A DNA stretch of 64,000 bases from Leifsonia sp. AK011 (GCF_013410945.1 NZ_JACCCH010000001.1:248001-312000); one strand, 5' to 3'; positions 56,029 through 64,000 are shown, counted from the first letter of the stretch. Translations and numbers: made by a program. The notes: generated by a model not told the origin, from the letters alone.

Positions 56029-56093
56029 TCCGGAGGATGACGCGCCGCCGAGCGGTGCGGTTGCCTCGGTGTCGCGGCGCGCCATCCTCCGAA
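56029..56093. repeat. Palindromic intergenic repeat, GGAGGATG family
   Basis: Arms of 18 bp, CGGAGGATGACGCGCCGC (56031-56048) and its inverse at 56074-56091 with one mismatch, surround 25 bases. It lies between the plus-strand secreted-protein gene and the minus-strand hmuV, 41 bases beyond the hmuV stop. It may terminate hmuV but also resembles the other palindromic repeat families in this window. Confidence 0.75.
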
Positions 56094-56134
56094 AGTGCGA
56101 CGGAGTCGGGCGGAGGGATGCCGCGTAGCCTCAG

Positions 56135-56920
56135 CTAGTCGCGGGTGGGGACGACCACGGGGCGGCCGTCGACGAGGTGCAGCGTGACCGGGAGGCCGTA
56201 GACACGCTCGACACGCTCGGCCGTGAGCACCTCCGCCGGCAACCCGAGCGCCTCGAGGCGGCCACCCGAGACAAGTGCGATGCGGTCGGCGTAGGCACCA
56301 GCGAGACTCAGGTCGTGGAGCACCACAACGACGGCGCACCCGTTCGAGGCGAGCGCCCGCGCCTGGCGCATCACGTCCTCCTGGTGGCGGAGGTCGAGAG
56401 CCGCGGTCGGTTCATCGAGGAAGACTATGGGCGCCCGCTGCGCGAGAACCCTCGCGAGCGAGACGCGGGCACGTTCTCCGCCGGAGAGGGCGGTGTAGCG
56501 GCGCTCGGCGAGATGGGTGACGTCCGCGGCATCCATCGCCTCCTGCACCGCCTGGATGTCGTCGCGCCCCTCGACAGTCCGCGCCCACGGGCTGCGACCC
56601 ATCGACACCACCTCGACGACGCGGAACGGGAAGCTCACCTGGTTGTCCTGGGTGAGAACACTGCGCAGCCGCGCGAGGTCGGCGTGCCGGATGCCACCGA
56701 GCTCCCGCCCATCGAGCGTGACACTCCCGCGGCTCGGCCGCCGTTCGCCGCTGAGTACCCCGAGGAGGGTGGACTTGCCTGCGCCGTTCGGTCCGACGAG
56801 TGCGAGCACCTCGCCCTCGTTCACGCCGATCGTGATGTCGTGGAGCACCGTGTGCCCATCGAGCTCGACCCCGACGGACTCGGCGACGATGCGGGAGGTG
56901 ACGTTGGTGGCGCCGGTCAT
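56135..56920 (-). CDS. hmuV: Hemin/siderophore ABC transporter ATPase, HmuV-like
   Basis: A 261-aa ATPase for an iron-compound importer. Walker A is LVGPNGAGKSTLL, the signature is LSGGERARVSLARVLAQ, Walker B is IVFLDEPTAALD. The family of BtuD/FepC/HmuV types is clear and the length fits HmuV. It overlaps the permease gene by four bases. The haem assignment rests on overall similarity to HmuV; ferric siderophores are an alternative. Confidence 0.85.
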   Translation of the reverse strand: MTGATNVTSRIVAESVGVELDGHTVLHDITIGVNEGEVLALVGPNGAGKSTLLGVLSGERRPSRGSVTLDGRELGGIRHADLARLRSVLTQDNQVSFPFRVVEVVSMGRSPWARTVEGRDDIQAVQEAMDAADVTHLAERRYTALSGGERARVSLARVLAQRAPIVFLDEPTAALDLRHQEDVMRQARALASNGCAVVVVLHDLSLAGAYADRIALVSGGRLEALGLPAEVLTAERVERVYGLPVTLHLVDGRPVVVPTRD

Positions 56921-57957
56921 GCCCAGCCCCCGCTCCGCTTGCGCTGGCGCAGCAGCAGGAAGAAGAAGAACGGACCACCGACGAGCGAGGTCACAAGACC
57001 GATCGGCAGGTCGGCGCCGGTCACGACCGATCGCGCGATGAGGTCGGAGTAGACGAGAAGGGCGCCACCGCCGAAGGCGCTCGCGATGAGGAGCGCGCGG
57101 TGAGCGGGGCCGATGATCATGCGGATGAGGTGCGGTACGACGAGCCCGACGAACGCGATGATGCCGACGAAGGCGACCGCGACACCCGTGAGCAGGGCCA
57201 CGAGCACGATGGAACCGATGCGCAGCCCCTCGACGTTGACGCCGAGGTGACGCGCGTTGCGTTCACCGAGCGTGAGCAGGTCGTAACGGCGACCCAGGGC
57301 GACCGCGACGAGCGTGCCCACGACGGCGACGGGCAGCACGACGATCACCTCACTCCACAGCGAACCGTTGAGCGAACCGAGCTGCCAGAACACGATCTGC
57401 TCCCGGCTGCCGGAATCGGCAACAAAGAGCAGGAACGCGAGCCCGGCACCGCCGAACGCGTTGACGGCGATGCCGGTGAGGAGCAGGGTCACGACCTCGG
57501 TGCGGCCATTGGCCCGCGCCATGAGGTAGACGAGAAGGGTCGCTCCCAGGCCACCCGCGAACGCGAAGACGGCGATGCTCCCGCTTCCGAAGGCCGCGAC
57601 CCCGAGGACGATCGCGACGGCCGCCCCAAACGCGGCTCCCGCGGAGACTCCGACGACACCCGGCTCGGCGAGGGGATTGCCGAAGATGGCCTGCATCACG
57701 GCACCGGCCACGGCGAGCGCTGCACCCACGGCGAGCGCCATCACGATGCGCGGGAAGCGCACGATCCACAGCGTCGACTCCACGATCGGGTCGGTCGGAG
57801 CCCAGCCGTTCGGGATGCCCATCCCCCGCAGCACGGAACCGACGACCTCCGCCGGACTCACCGCGAGCTGCCCGAGCACCGCGGAGAGCACGATGCCACC
57901 CACGAGCACGACGGCAAGCCCCGCTGTGAGGAGGATGTATCGACCCCGATGACTCAC
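56917..57957 (-). CDS. hmuU: FecCD-type permease, HmuU-like
   Basis: A 346-aa membrane permease with 8-10 helices of the FecCD family, which carries iron-siderophore or haem across the membrane. Family motifs include RFPRIVMALAVGAALAVAGAVMQ, NPLAEPGVVGVSAGA and VGLVVPHLIRMIIG. I chose GTG 57957, which overlaps the preceding lipoate-ligase stop as GTGA; ATG 57975 would add six residues. No substrate-binding protein is encoded beside it. Confidence 0.88.
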   Translation of the reverse strand: MSHRGRYILLTAGLAVVLVGGIVLSAVLGQLAVSPAEVVGSVLRGMGIPNGWAPTDPIVESTLWIVRFPRIVMALAVGAALAVAGAVMQAIFGNPLAEPGVVGVSAGAAFGAAVAIVLGVAAFGSGSIAVFAFAGGLGATLLVYLMARANGRTEVVTLLLTGIAVNAFGGAGLAFLLFVADSGSREQIVFWQLGSLNGSLWSEVIVVLPVAVVGTLVAVALGRRYDLLTLGERNARHLGVNVEGLRIGSIVLVALLTGVAVAFVGIIAFVGLVVPHLIRMIIGPAHRALLIASAFGGGALLVYSDLIARSVVTGADLPIGLVTSLVGGPFFFFLLLRQRKRSGGWA

Positions 57958-59003
57958 GGAACCCGGTACAGCCATTCCTGCGTGCCGAACTTCTCCTTCA
58001 CGAGCTCGTCGGCACGGGCGGACTCCTCCGGCGTGATCTCGCTGGGGGTGAGGCCGTAGAGCGTGCGGAACGTCTCGACCATACGCTCGATGATCTCCTC
58101 ACGGGGCAGGCCGGTCTGGCTGCGCAGCGGGTCGACGCGCTTGTTCGCGCTCACGACACCCTTGTCGCTGATCTTCTCGCGGCCGATCCTCAGCACCTCG
58201 ACCATGCGGTCGCCGTCCATGTCGTAGCTCATCGTGACGTGGTGGAGCACGGCTCCGGTTCCGAGGCGCTTCTGGGCGGCTCCACCGATCTTGCCCGTCG
58301 GGCTCGTGATGTCGTTGAGGGGCACGTAGCTCGCGCCGATGCCGAGCGACTTGAGGGCGGAGATCACCCACTCGTCGAGGAACGCGTAGGAGTCCGCGAA
58401 ACTCATGCCCTGCACGAGATCGGTCGGGGCGTAGATCGAGTACGTGATGACGGTGCCGGCCTCCATGAACATGGCGCCGCCGCCGGAGACACGGCGCACG
58501 ACGTCCATGCCGTACTTGGCGGCGTTCTCGAGGTCGACCTCGTTCTTGACGGACTGGAAGCTCCCGAGCACGACGGCCGGGCGGTCCCACTCCCAGATGC
58601 GCAGCGTGGGCTTGCGGCGGCCCGCGCCGACCTCCTCGGCGAGCACCTGGTCGACAGCCATCTGCACGACCGGCTCGAGCGGCGGGCCCTGGATGAGCTG
58701 CCACTCGTAGTCCCGCCAGTCCGTGGCCTTCTGGAGGGCGCGACGCACGGTGGTCGCGACGGCCTCGGGGGAGAACCCCAGCAGGAGGGCATCGGAGGGA
58801 AGGCCGGAGCGGACCGCGGCTGCGATGGTGGCGGCATCCGACTCGGCGGACAAGCCGTTGATCGCCGCGTTGATCGCGTCGAGGGCGGAGTCGGGTTCGA
58901 GGAAGAAGTCGCCAGCGAGGCGCACGTTCGCGAGCGCGCCATCGACGACATCGAGATCGACCACGACGAGCTTGCCGCCGGGCACCTTGAATTCTCCGTG
59001 CAT
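57954..59003 (-). CDS. Lipoate-protein ligase A family protein
   Basis: A 349-aa protein. The first 90 residues match the lipoate-ligase accessory domain (KVPGGKLVVVDLDV, SGLPSDALLLGFSPEAV); the remaining part is the catalytic BPL/LplA domain with RIWEWDRPAVVLGSFQSV, RRVSGGGAMFMEAG and the conserved Lys in SPTGKIGGAAQK. It attaches lipoate to dehydrogenase or GcvH subunits. The accessory domain is N-terminal rather than C-terminal as in E. coli LplA. A strong AGGAGG precedes ATG 59003. It is the first gene of an operon with hmuU-hmuV and lies just after an iron box. Confidence 0.9.
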   Translation of the reverse strand: MHGEFKVPGGKLVVVDLDVVDGALANVRLAGDFFLEPDSALDAINAAINGLSAESDAATIAAAVRSGLPSDALLLGFSPEAVATTVRRALQKATDWRDYEWQLIQGPPLEPVVQMAVDQVLAEEVGAGRRKPTLRIWEWDRPAVVLGSFQSVKNEVDLENAAKYGMDVVRRVSGGGAMFMEAGTVITYSIYAPTDLVQGMSFADSYAFLDEWVISALKSLGIGASYVPLNDITSPTGKIGGAAQKRLGTGAVLHHVTMSYDMDGDRMVEVLRIGREKISDKGVVSANKRVDPLRSQTGLPREEIIERMVETFRTLYGLTPSEITPEESARADELVKEKFGTQEWLYRVP

Positions 59004-59053
59004 CGTAAGCCTCCTGGAGCGGCCCGGGTATCGCGCGGTGCAGCGCGGCCGCC

Positions 59054-59067
59054 TTAGGCAAGCCTAA
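59054..59067. promoter_or_regulatory. DtxR/IdeR iron box
   Basis: TTAGGCAAGCCTAA is an exact dyad with the DtxR/IdeR consensus core (TTAGG..A.CCTAA). It lies 50 bases before the lipoate-ligase start and immediately ahead of its likely promoter, so the whole lplA-hmuU-hmuV operon should be repressed when iron is plentiful. Confidence 0.85.
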
Positions 59068-59101
59068 TCTGTCGGCGTGCGGCAGCGCCGGGCCTTCCGA
59101 C

Positions 59102-59938
59102 CTATACGGGCCTCGTGAAGACGTCGTCGAGAGTGACCGGTTGCAGCCCACGATCGCGGAGGATGCCCGTGAGCTGGGGCATCACGCCCACGACCGTCGG
59201 GTAGTTGGCGTGACCGATCACGACGTGCTGCGGGAGGAGCCATTCGGTGGCGTACTGGAGCAGCTCGGGTTCGGCGATCAGCCCGGAGTCGGCGAGCGAT
59301 CCGTACCAGAGCGCGCAACTCGTGTACCCGATCGAGGATGCCGCGGCCAGTACCCGATCGTCGTACCGGCCGAACGGCGGGCGAAAGTAGGGCTTGCCGC
59401 TCACACCGAACGTGGACTGGAGGAACTCGTCGGTCATCGAGAGCTCGTCCACGACCTGCTGGTCACTCGCCGTCGTGAGGTCGACGTGCGACCACGTGTG
59501 GTTGGCCATCTGAACCCGCCCGTCGGCGATGAGCGGGGCCAGGGTCGCGGCGTTCTCCGACCACGATGGCAAGGACGCCGTGACGAAGAAGGTGACGCGC
59601 ATGCTCGTCTCCTCCGCCCAACGCGCGTAGCCCGCCACAGTCTCCGAACTGCCACCGTCGTCGACCGTGAGAGCGATCAGGTTGCCCTCGCCAGGCAGGT
59701 CTGTGATGAGATCAGGGGCGGGACGCCGCTCCAGGCTCGGCGTCGCGAAGTCGAACGGGAGCGGTAGGGGCTCCGGGATGCTCGGGGGATTCCGACGCGG
59801 ATGCACAAGCGTCGCGGACGCCCTCGGGATTGGCGCGGGCTGTGCAGCGGGAGCACCCGTCAGCCGCCCAGCAACGAAGGACACCGCGCCGGCACCCGCG
59901 AGCCCGAGCGCCCCCATGAGGAATGTCCGCCGTCGCAC
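59102..59938 (-). CDS. Polysaccharide deacetylase, Tat-exported
   Basis: A 278-aa NodB-homology enzyme that removes acetyl groups from peptidoglycan or chitin-like polymers. Metal-binding motifs are TVDDGG (TFDDG position), HTWSHVDL, and FRPPFGRYDDRVL. The N-terminus RRRTFLMGALGLAGAGAVSF is a twin-arginine signal. The TFDDG motif reads TVDDG with Val, a tolerated change. It starts at GTG 59938. Confidence 0.88.
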   Translation of the reverse strand: MRRRTFLMGALGLAGAGAVSFVAGRLTGAPAAQPAPIPRASATLVHPRRNPPSIPEPLPLPFDFATPSLERRPAPDLITDLPGEGNLIALTVDDGGSSETVAGYARWAEETSMRVTFFVTASLPSWSENAATLAPLIADGRVQMANHTWSHVDLTTASDQQVVDELSMTDEFLQSTFGVSGKPYFRPPFGRYDDRVLAAASSIGYTSCALWYGSLADSGLIAEPELLQYATEWLLPQHVVIGHANYPTVVGVMPQLTGILRDRGLQPVTLDDVFTRPV

Positions 59939-59973
59939 GGCCAGACTCTACGCCTTGTGAATGCCTTTCGGCA

Positions 59974-60621
59974 TCAGCCGAGCGGATGAGTCTCGTCAGG
60001 CGCTTCCACCTTCGCCGGGACTTCGAGAATCCTCGTGATGTCGTTCGCGAGCGCCTCGACGTCCGTGCGTGATGCGGGGAACATACCCCCCGGGCCTCGC
60101 CCGAACACGGGTAGGGGCAGCACGACGGGGTCCGAGGCGGCATCCTGACTGACTCGGATCTCGATTCCGGCCTGGTTCGTGTACGTCCCGGTCAGGTGAG
60201 CTGCGCGCCCATCGACGAGGGCCTGCCGCGGGATATCGATGATCGTCTGAGGCCGCAGCGAGGACCCACCGACGATCCTCAACCCATCGCGGTCGATCAC
60301 CACGCTCAGCACCATCGGCATGTTTCGGCTGACGTACCTGCCGGTCAGCTCGGAGAGCGCGGGAATGAGACCGTGGTCGCGGCCGGTTGTCCAGGACACC
60401 GCATCCTTCGATTCCTGCCTCAGCTCGCGGTTTCGCTTTCGCGCGCTAGTGCCCACCGCGGCGAGAATCGCTGCGAATACGGCAAGTATGCCCACGAGGA
60501 GAAGTGCGAGCTTCCACCCCAACGACGGGGATTCTGCTCGGTTGATGGTGACGACGAGGTTCACCACACTCAGGGCGATAAACGCGACCCACAGCGCTCC
60601 AGCCAGCCACATGCGGTGCAC
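59974..60621 (-). CDS. Membrane protein of unknown function
   Basis: A 215-aa protein with two N-terminal helices (about 5-25 and 35-58), a short basic stretch (SARKRNRELRQES) and a C-terminal soluble domain rich in beta strands (PMVLSVVIDRDGLRIVGGSS). I do not recognise it. The start is GTG 60621 or ATG 60612. It lies three bases beyond the HIT gene, in the same orientation, and is probably co-transcribed with it. Confidence 0.72.
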   Translation of the reverse strand: MHRMWLAGALWVAFIALSVVNLVVTINRAESPSLGWKLALLLVGILAVFAAILAAVGTSARKRNRELRQESKDAVSWTTGRDHGLIPALSELTGRYVSRNMPMVLSVVIDRDGLRIVGGSSLRPQTIIDIPRQALVDGRAAHLTGTYTNQAGIEIRVSQDAASDPVVLPLPVFGRGPGGMFPASRTDVEALANDITRILEVPAKVEAPDETHPLG

Positions 60622-60624
60622 CCG

Positions 60625-61056
60625 CTACCCCCACTCCGGCACGAACTCCCCGTGGCCGTCGGCGATGAGCCTGGCCCTCAGACGCTCGGCTGCGGCATCC
60701 AGGTCCGCGGCCTTCGCTCCGCGATCGATCCCGGTGTGGCTGTACTCGAACACTGTCCACGACGGCCAGACGTGCAGGTGGGAGTGCGGCACCATGTAGC
60801 CCTCGTACATGAGGCCGACGCGGGGCGAGTTCCACTCGGCCTGCTGGGCGAGCCCGATGATGCGTCCGACCCGGAAGATGTGCATCGCGACCTCCTCGGG
60901 GAGGTCAGTCCACTTGTCCACCTCCGCGACGGGGATCACCAGGGCGTGGCCGGGGCGTCGGGGTTCGATCGTAAGAATGGCGAAACACGTGTCGTCGCGC
61001 CAGAGGAAGCGGCCGGGCGCAGTGCCCTCGAGGATGTGGGTGAAGACGGAGCTCAT
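60625..61056 (-). CDS. HIT-family protein
   Basis: A 143-aa histidine-triad hydrolase. The triad motif is VPHSHLHVWPSW (H-x-H-x-H), with the catalytic His in the middle position. HIT proteins cleave nucleoside phosphoramidates and dinucleotide polyphosphates. ATG 61056 overlaps the preceding hydrolase stop (ATGA), showing coupling. A longer reading frame upstream is a shadow of that hydrolase gene. Confidence 0.92.
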   Translation of the reverse strand: MSSVFTHILEGTAPGRFLWRDDTCFAILTIEPRRPGHALVIPVAEVDKWTDLPEEVAMHIFRVGRIIGLAQQAEWNSPRVGLMYEGYMVPHSHLHVWPSWTVFEYSHTGIDRGAKAADLDAAAERLRARLIADGHGEFVPEWG

Positions 61057-61922
61057 GAGGTGAGGCGGGAGTCCAGCCACTCGATGAGTTCTGCAACGAC
61101 CTCGTCGCGATTGGTCTCGTTGAAGACTTCGTGACGCGCACCCGGGTAGACGATGGCCGTGACATCCGTGAGCTTGGAGCGCTCCACGTAGTCGCGGGCA
61201 AGCTTCTCGATGCTCTTCTCGCCTCCGAGCGAGTCCTCGCTGCCGATCATGATGAGCACGGGGATGTCGTGCTCGATGTTCTTGGCTGGGCGGCCGAGGA
61301 GGCGCAGCCCCTCGCGAATGCCGAACAGCTTGGATGCTGCGGCGTAGAAGTTGAGCGGATCCTCCGAGAACGCGGTGTGCACGGACTCGTCGCGGCTCAG
61401 CCATTCGTTGCCCGTCGTGCCGAGGTGTTTGTGGTTCTTGTTGAGGTCGCCGGAGTTCATGTCGGTGAGCGTGCGGTACGCGGTGCCCGTGAGCACGATG
61501 CCGTCGTAGTTCTGCGAACTCGTGTTGATGATGCTCTGCAGCATGAGCGAGCCCCAGGACTGCCCGAGCGCCACGAGGGGCACCTCGGGGTTCTCGGCAC
61601 GGATGATGCCCGTGAACTGCTCGATGGCGGCAATCGTCGCGCGCATCCCGCCGACGCCGAGACGACCGAGCTTGCTCGTGTCTCCGTTGTACTGCTCCAT
61701 GCCGGTACGACCGTGGCCGCGGTGGTCGTCGGCGTAGACCGAGTAGCCGGCGTTGACGAGTTCGCGGGCGAGCTTCTGGTAGCGGTTGGCGTGCTCGCCG
61801 AGACCATGAAGGAGCTGAATGACCCCCTTGGGCTTCGCCGCCTTCCACGCGTAGTAGTAGATCGTGACGCCCTGCGCATCCACGTACGTTGCGTCATGCC
61901 TGACCGGGACAAATGTGGGCAT
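61053..61922 (-). CDS. Alpha/beta hydrolase, monoacylglycerol-lipase-like
   Basis: A 289-aa serine hydrolase. The oxyanion region is IQLLHGLGEHANRY, the lid-proximal YADDHRGHGRTG is typical of monoacylglycerol lipases, and the nucleophile is in LGQSWGSLMLQ (GQSWG in place of GHSMG). The catalytic His is in PGARHEVFNETNRDEV. It likely acts on monoglycerides or lysophospholipids. It heads the HIT-membrane protein transcription unit. Confidence 0.9.
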   Translation of the reverse strand: MPTFVPVRHDATYVDAQGVTIYYYAWKAAKPKGVIQLLHGLGEHANRYQKLARELVNAGYSVYADDHRGHGRTGMEQYNGDTSKLGRLGVGGMRATIAAIEQFTGIIRAENPEVPLVALGQSWGSLMLQSIINTSSQNYDGIVLTGTAYRTLTDMNSGDLNKNHKHLGTTGNEWLSRDESVHTAFSEDPLNFYAAASKLFGIREGLRLLGRPAKNIEHDIPVLIMIGSEDSLGGEKSIEKLARDYVERSKLTDVTAIVYPGARHEVFNETNRDEVVAELIEWLDSRLTS

Positions 61923-61962
61923 GGCTGCCTCCTCGCTGTGTCCATGCTACGGGCGGAGGGAA

Positions 61963-61977
61963 TAGTTAGCGCAACTA
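61963..61977. promoter_or_regulatory. Candidate MarR operator
   Basis: TAGTT (61963-61967) and AACTA (61973-61977) are perfect 5-bp arms around five bases, just before the MarR start at 61995. The region between it and the divergent hydrolase is otherwise AT-rich, so the promoter and autorepressor site probably overlap here. Confidence 0.55.
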
Positions 61978-61994
61978 ATTTGCTATGCTAAGTA

Positions 61995-62420
61995 ATGATG
62001 ACCGACTCTCCTGACACTGCCGACGACCTGCGCATCGCCGTGATGCGCCTCGCCCGGCGCATGCGCATCGAGCGCGTCGACGGGGATGTCACGGACGGCC
62101 AGCTCTCCGTACTCTTCGTGCTCGCCAAGCACGGGCCGCAGACCGCCGGTGCCCTCAGCGAGCACGACCGCGTGAGCGCACCGTCAATGACGCGCACCGT
62201 GAGCGCGCTCGTCGATGCCGGCCTCGTGTCGCGCACCGCGGCACCCGACGACGGGCGCAAGGTGCTCGTCGACCTCACCGAGACGGGACGACGGATCGTC
62301 ACCGAGACGCGGGAGCGTCGCATCGCCTGGTTCACCCGACAGCTCGAGAGCCTCAGTGCCGATGAGCAGCGCACACTGTTGGCGGCAACACCGATCATCC
62401 GCGCGCTCGCCGACTCGTGA
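61995..62420 (+). CDS. MarR-family transcriptional regulator
   Basis: A 141-aa dimeric winged-helix regulator. The recognition region is GALSEHDRVSAPSMTRTVSALVDAGLVSRTA and the wing is RKVLVDLTETGRRI. It shares a GTGA overlap with the downstream MFS transporter, the usual layout for autoregulated drug-efflux pairs. Adjacent ATG codons at 61995 and 61998 both fit. Confidence 0.92.
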   Translation: MMTDSPDTADDLRIAVMRLARRMRIERVDGDVTDGQLSVLFVLAKHGPQTAGALSEHDRVSAPSMTRTVSALVDAGLVSRTAAPDDGRKVLVDLTETGRRIVTETRERRIAWFTRQLESLSADEQRTLLAATPIIRALADS

Positions 62421-63748
62421 GCGCGATGTTCCGCAGCCTCCGGGTTGCGAACTATCGCCTGTGGTTCGCGGGAGCCCTCGTGTCGAACACGGGCGCCTGG
62501 ATGCAGCGGACCGCCCAGGACTGGATCGTGCTCACCGAGCTCACCGACAACGATGCTGCCGCTCTCGGCATCACGATGGCACTCCAGTTCGGTCCGCTCC
62601 TGCTGCTCATGCCGGTCGCTGGACTCATCGCCGACCGGTTCGATCGCAAGCGGGTGCTCGCCTGGACGCAGGGGGCGCAGCTCGCCCTCGCCCTGGGGCT
62701 TGGCATCCTCGTGGTCACGGGTGTCGCGACGCTGCCGATCGTCTACGCGTTCGCGCTCGGACTCGGCATCGCGACGGCCATCGACGCGCCCGTGCGACAG
62801 TCGTTCGTGTCCGAGCTCGTGGGGGATGCTGACCTGCCGAACGCCGTCGCGCTCAACTCGATGTCGTTCCAGGGTGCGCGGCTCGTGGGGCCAGCACTCG
62901 CCGGTGTACTTGTCGCGCTCATCGGGGCCGGACCCGTCTTCCTCATCAACGCTGCGTCGTTCGCGGGCGTGCTCGCCTCGCTGTTCTTCATCCGGCGGTC
63001 ACGCCTCATCGCCGCGCCCAAGCTCGAGCGCGGTCGCGGGCAGATCCGCGAGGGACTCGCCTACGTGCGCTCGCGCCCCGACCTCGTGGTTGTGCTCACG
63101 ATCGTGTTCATCATCGGAACATTCGGCTTCAACTTCCCCATCCTCGTGTCGACGATGTCCACCGTCGAGTTCGGTGGCGGGTCTGAGCAGTTCGGCATCC
63201 TGTCGTCGGTGATCGCGATCGGCTCGCTCGTCGGCTCGCTCCTCGCCGCACGCCGTGACCGCGCACGCCTCGGCCTCGTGATCGTCGGCGCGGCGGCCTT
63301 TGGCGTCACGTGCGCGATCGGGGCGTTCTCACCGAACCTGTGGTTCTTCGGGGCGCTGCTCCTGCTCGTCGGAGCCGCCGGCCTCACCACCATGAACACC
63401 GCGAACGCCTACGTGCAGACCACGACCGACCCGGCTGTGCGCGGTCGCGTCATGGCGCTCTACCTCGCACTCTTCGCCGGGGGCACCCCGCTGGGGGCGC
63501 CGATCGTCGGATGGGCGGCGAATGAGCTGGGCCCGCGCTTCGCAGTGGGTATTGCCGCGGCATCCGGGCTCGTCGCAGCTCTTGTCGGTGTCGCGTGGCT
63601 CGTCGTCGGACGAGGGATGCGCGTTGCCAGGCAACCCGGAACGCGCTTCGGCCTCGCCCTCAGCTTCGCCCCGACGCGCGCCGAGGAGCGCGAACTCGCC
63701 ACCCAGGAGATCGCGATCGTCGAGACGACGGAGCGCCGTACCAGCTAG
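62417..63748 (+). CDS. MFS transporter (EntS/MFS_3-like)
   Basis: A 443-aa exporter with about 12 helices. It opens FRSLRVANYRLWFAGALVSN, a hallmark of the MFS_3/EntS-type group, and motif A reads ADRFDRKRVLAW. Its GTG start overlaps the MarR stop, so drug- or metabolite-induced efflux regulated by the MarR protein is likely. The C-terminal 60 residues are hydrophilic. Confidence 0.9.
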   Translation: MSAMFRSLRVANYRLWFAGALVSNTGAWMQRTAQDWIVLTELTDNDAAALGITMALQFGPLLLLMPVAGLIADRFDRKRVLAWTQGAQLALALGLGILVVTGVATLPIVYAFALGLGIATAIDAPVRQSFVSELVGDADLPNAVALNSMSFQGARLVGPALAGVLVALIGAGPVFLINAASFAGVLASLFFIRRSRLIAAPKLERGRGQIREGLAYVRSRPDLVVVLTIVFIIGTFGFNFPILVSTMSTVEFGGGSEQFGILSSVIAIGSLVGSLLAARRDRARLGLVIVGAAAFGVTCAIGAFSPNLWFFGALLLLVGAAGLTTMNTANAYVQTTTDPAVRGRVMALYLALFAGGTPLGAPIVGWAANELGPRFAVGIAAASGLVAALVGVAWLVVGRGMRVARQPGTRFGLALSFAPTRAEERELATQEIAIVETTERRTS

Positions 63749-63752
63749 CTGG

Positions 63753-64000
63753 CTAGCAGCGCGCGAAGGATGCCACCCCGGTACTCAGCGCGTTCGGGTC
63801 ACCGATGAGCGTGACATCCGACACCTGCAGTTCACCCAGCTCCGCGAGAACGCTTGCAGGCACACAGGTCGGCTTGCTCGTCAGCATCGGGATGCCAAGG
63901 GCTCCGGCACCCAGCGCGTCCGGGAAGTTCACTCCCGAGGTCAGAATGGCCTCCGGCGCACCGTCAGGCCACGCGGCACCCACGATGAGAGCTGCGGTGC
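63753..64000 (-). CDS. C-terminal fragment of a CWB2 (cell-wall-binding repeat) protein
   Basis: The last 82 residues of a gene that runs off the window. The readable part (ILTSGVNFPDALGAGALG, then VTLIGDPNALSTGVASF) is a cell-wall-binding type 2 repeat, like those of the 1541-aa protein from 51283. The mature protein should be surface-attached; the remainder is not visible. A GTG at 63983 is internal, not the start. Confidence 0.85.
   Translation of the reverse strand, partial: TAALIVGAAWPDGAPEAILTSGVNFPDALGAGALGIPMLTSKPTCVPASVLAELGELQVSDVTLIGDPNALSTGVASFARC

Overview
The window is high-GC chromosomal DNA of an actinobacterium, most likely a member of the Microbacteriaceae. This rests on the GC-rich codon use, many GTG starts, GTGA/ATGA stop-start overlaps between genes, a DtxR/IdeR-type iron box, a treX-treY-treZ trehalose cluster, paired LCP cell-wall proteins and CWB2 cell-wall-binding repeats. 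I see no prophage, CRISPR array or intact insertion sequence. It reads as ordinary chromosome seeded with several families of small palindromic repeats.

Layout. 0.2-2.7 kb: a two-gene ABC exporter. 2.9-9.1 kb (minus): the trehalose operon treX-treY-treZ. 9.3-13.4 kb (plus): a hypothetical gene, dps, then a tight four-gene cluster (family 2 glycosyltransferase, acyl-CoA dehydrogenase-like protein, PIG-L deacetylase, NodS-like methyltransferase) that looks like a small biosynthetic pathway. 13.4-16.1 kb: zinc alcohol dehydrogenase, SRPBCC protein, lipoprotein, small acetyltransferase. 16.2-24.0 kb: a complete potassium-transport operon kdpF-A-B-C-D-E, headed by a predicted three-way-junction RNA leader and an extra 27-aa membrane peptide gene. 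24.0-27.1 kb: small stress-type proteins and a regulator/SDR pair. 27.1-30.3 kb: two tRNA-Ser genes and two paralogous LCP cell-wall ligases, with a partial duplication of one tRNA 3' end. 30.3-35.5 kb: HAD hydrolase, serS, diacylglycerol-kinase-like enzyme, a DUF559 gene bracketed by two exactly inverted palindromes, and pheA. 35.5-39.0 kb: TetR/SDR/SnoaL locus and a phosphoglucomutase that appears to carry an in-frame palindromic repeat. 39.1-40.9 kb (minus): two exported cell-wall enzymes. 41.0-44.7 kb: two tandem DHA2 drug exporters. 44.8-50.6 kb: a beta-glucoside ABC importer, GH1 beta-glucosidase and LacI repressor, with paired palindromic operators around the promoter. 51.3-55.9 kb: a 1541-aa secreted multidomain protein ending in three CWB2 repeats. 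56.1-59.1 kb (minus): a hemin-type ABC permease and ATPase in one operon with a lipoate ligase, behind an iron box. 59.1-61.9 kb (minus): polysaccharide deacetylase, membrane protein, HIT protein, monoacylglycerol-lipase-like hydrolase. 62.0-63.7 kb: a MarR-MFS pair. The right edge cuts another CWB2 protein.

Themes. Carbon and compatible-solute metabolism (tre genes, pgm, beta-glucoside uptake) and osmotic/ionic stress (kdp, trehalose, dps) are prominent, with a cell-envelope block (LCP, M15 peptidase, amidase_6 protein, CWB2 proteins). Three of the envelope proteins share the same extreme N-terminus, MSELRPR. The most interesting non-genic signals are the DUF559 cassette between mirror-image palindromes, the kdp leader, a GGTTGAG...CGAAACC repeat found between kdpB and kdpC, inside pgm and behind pgm, and an iron-boxed operon that pairs a lipoate ligase with a haem-type transporter lacking its binding protein. 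All functions are inferred from reading the sequence; no database search was run.
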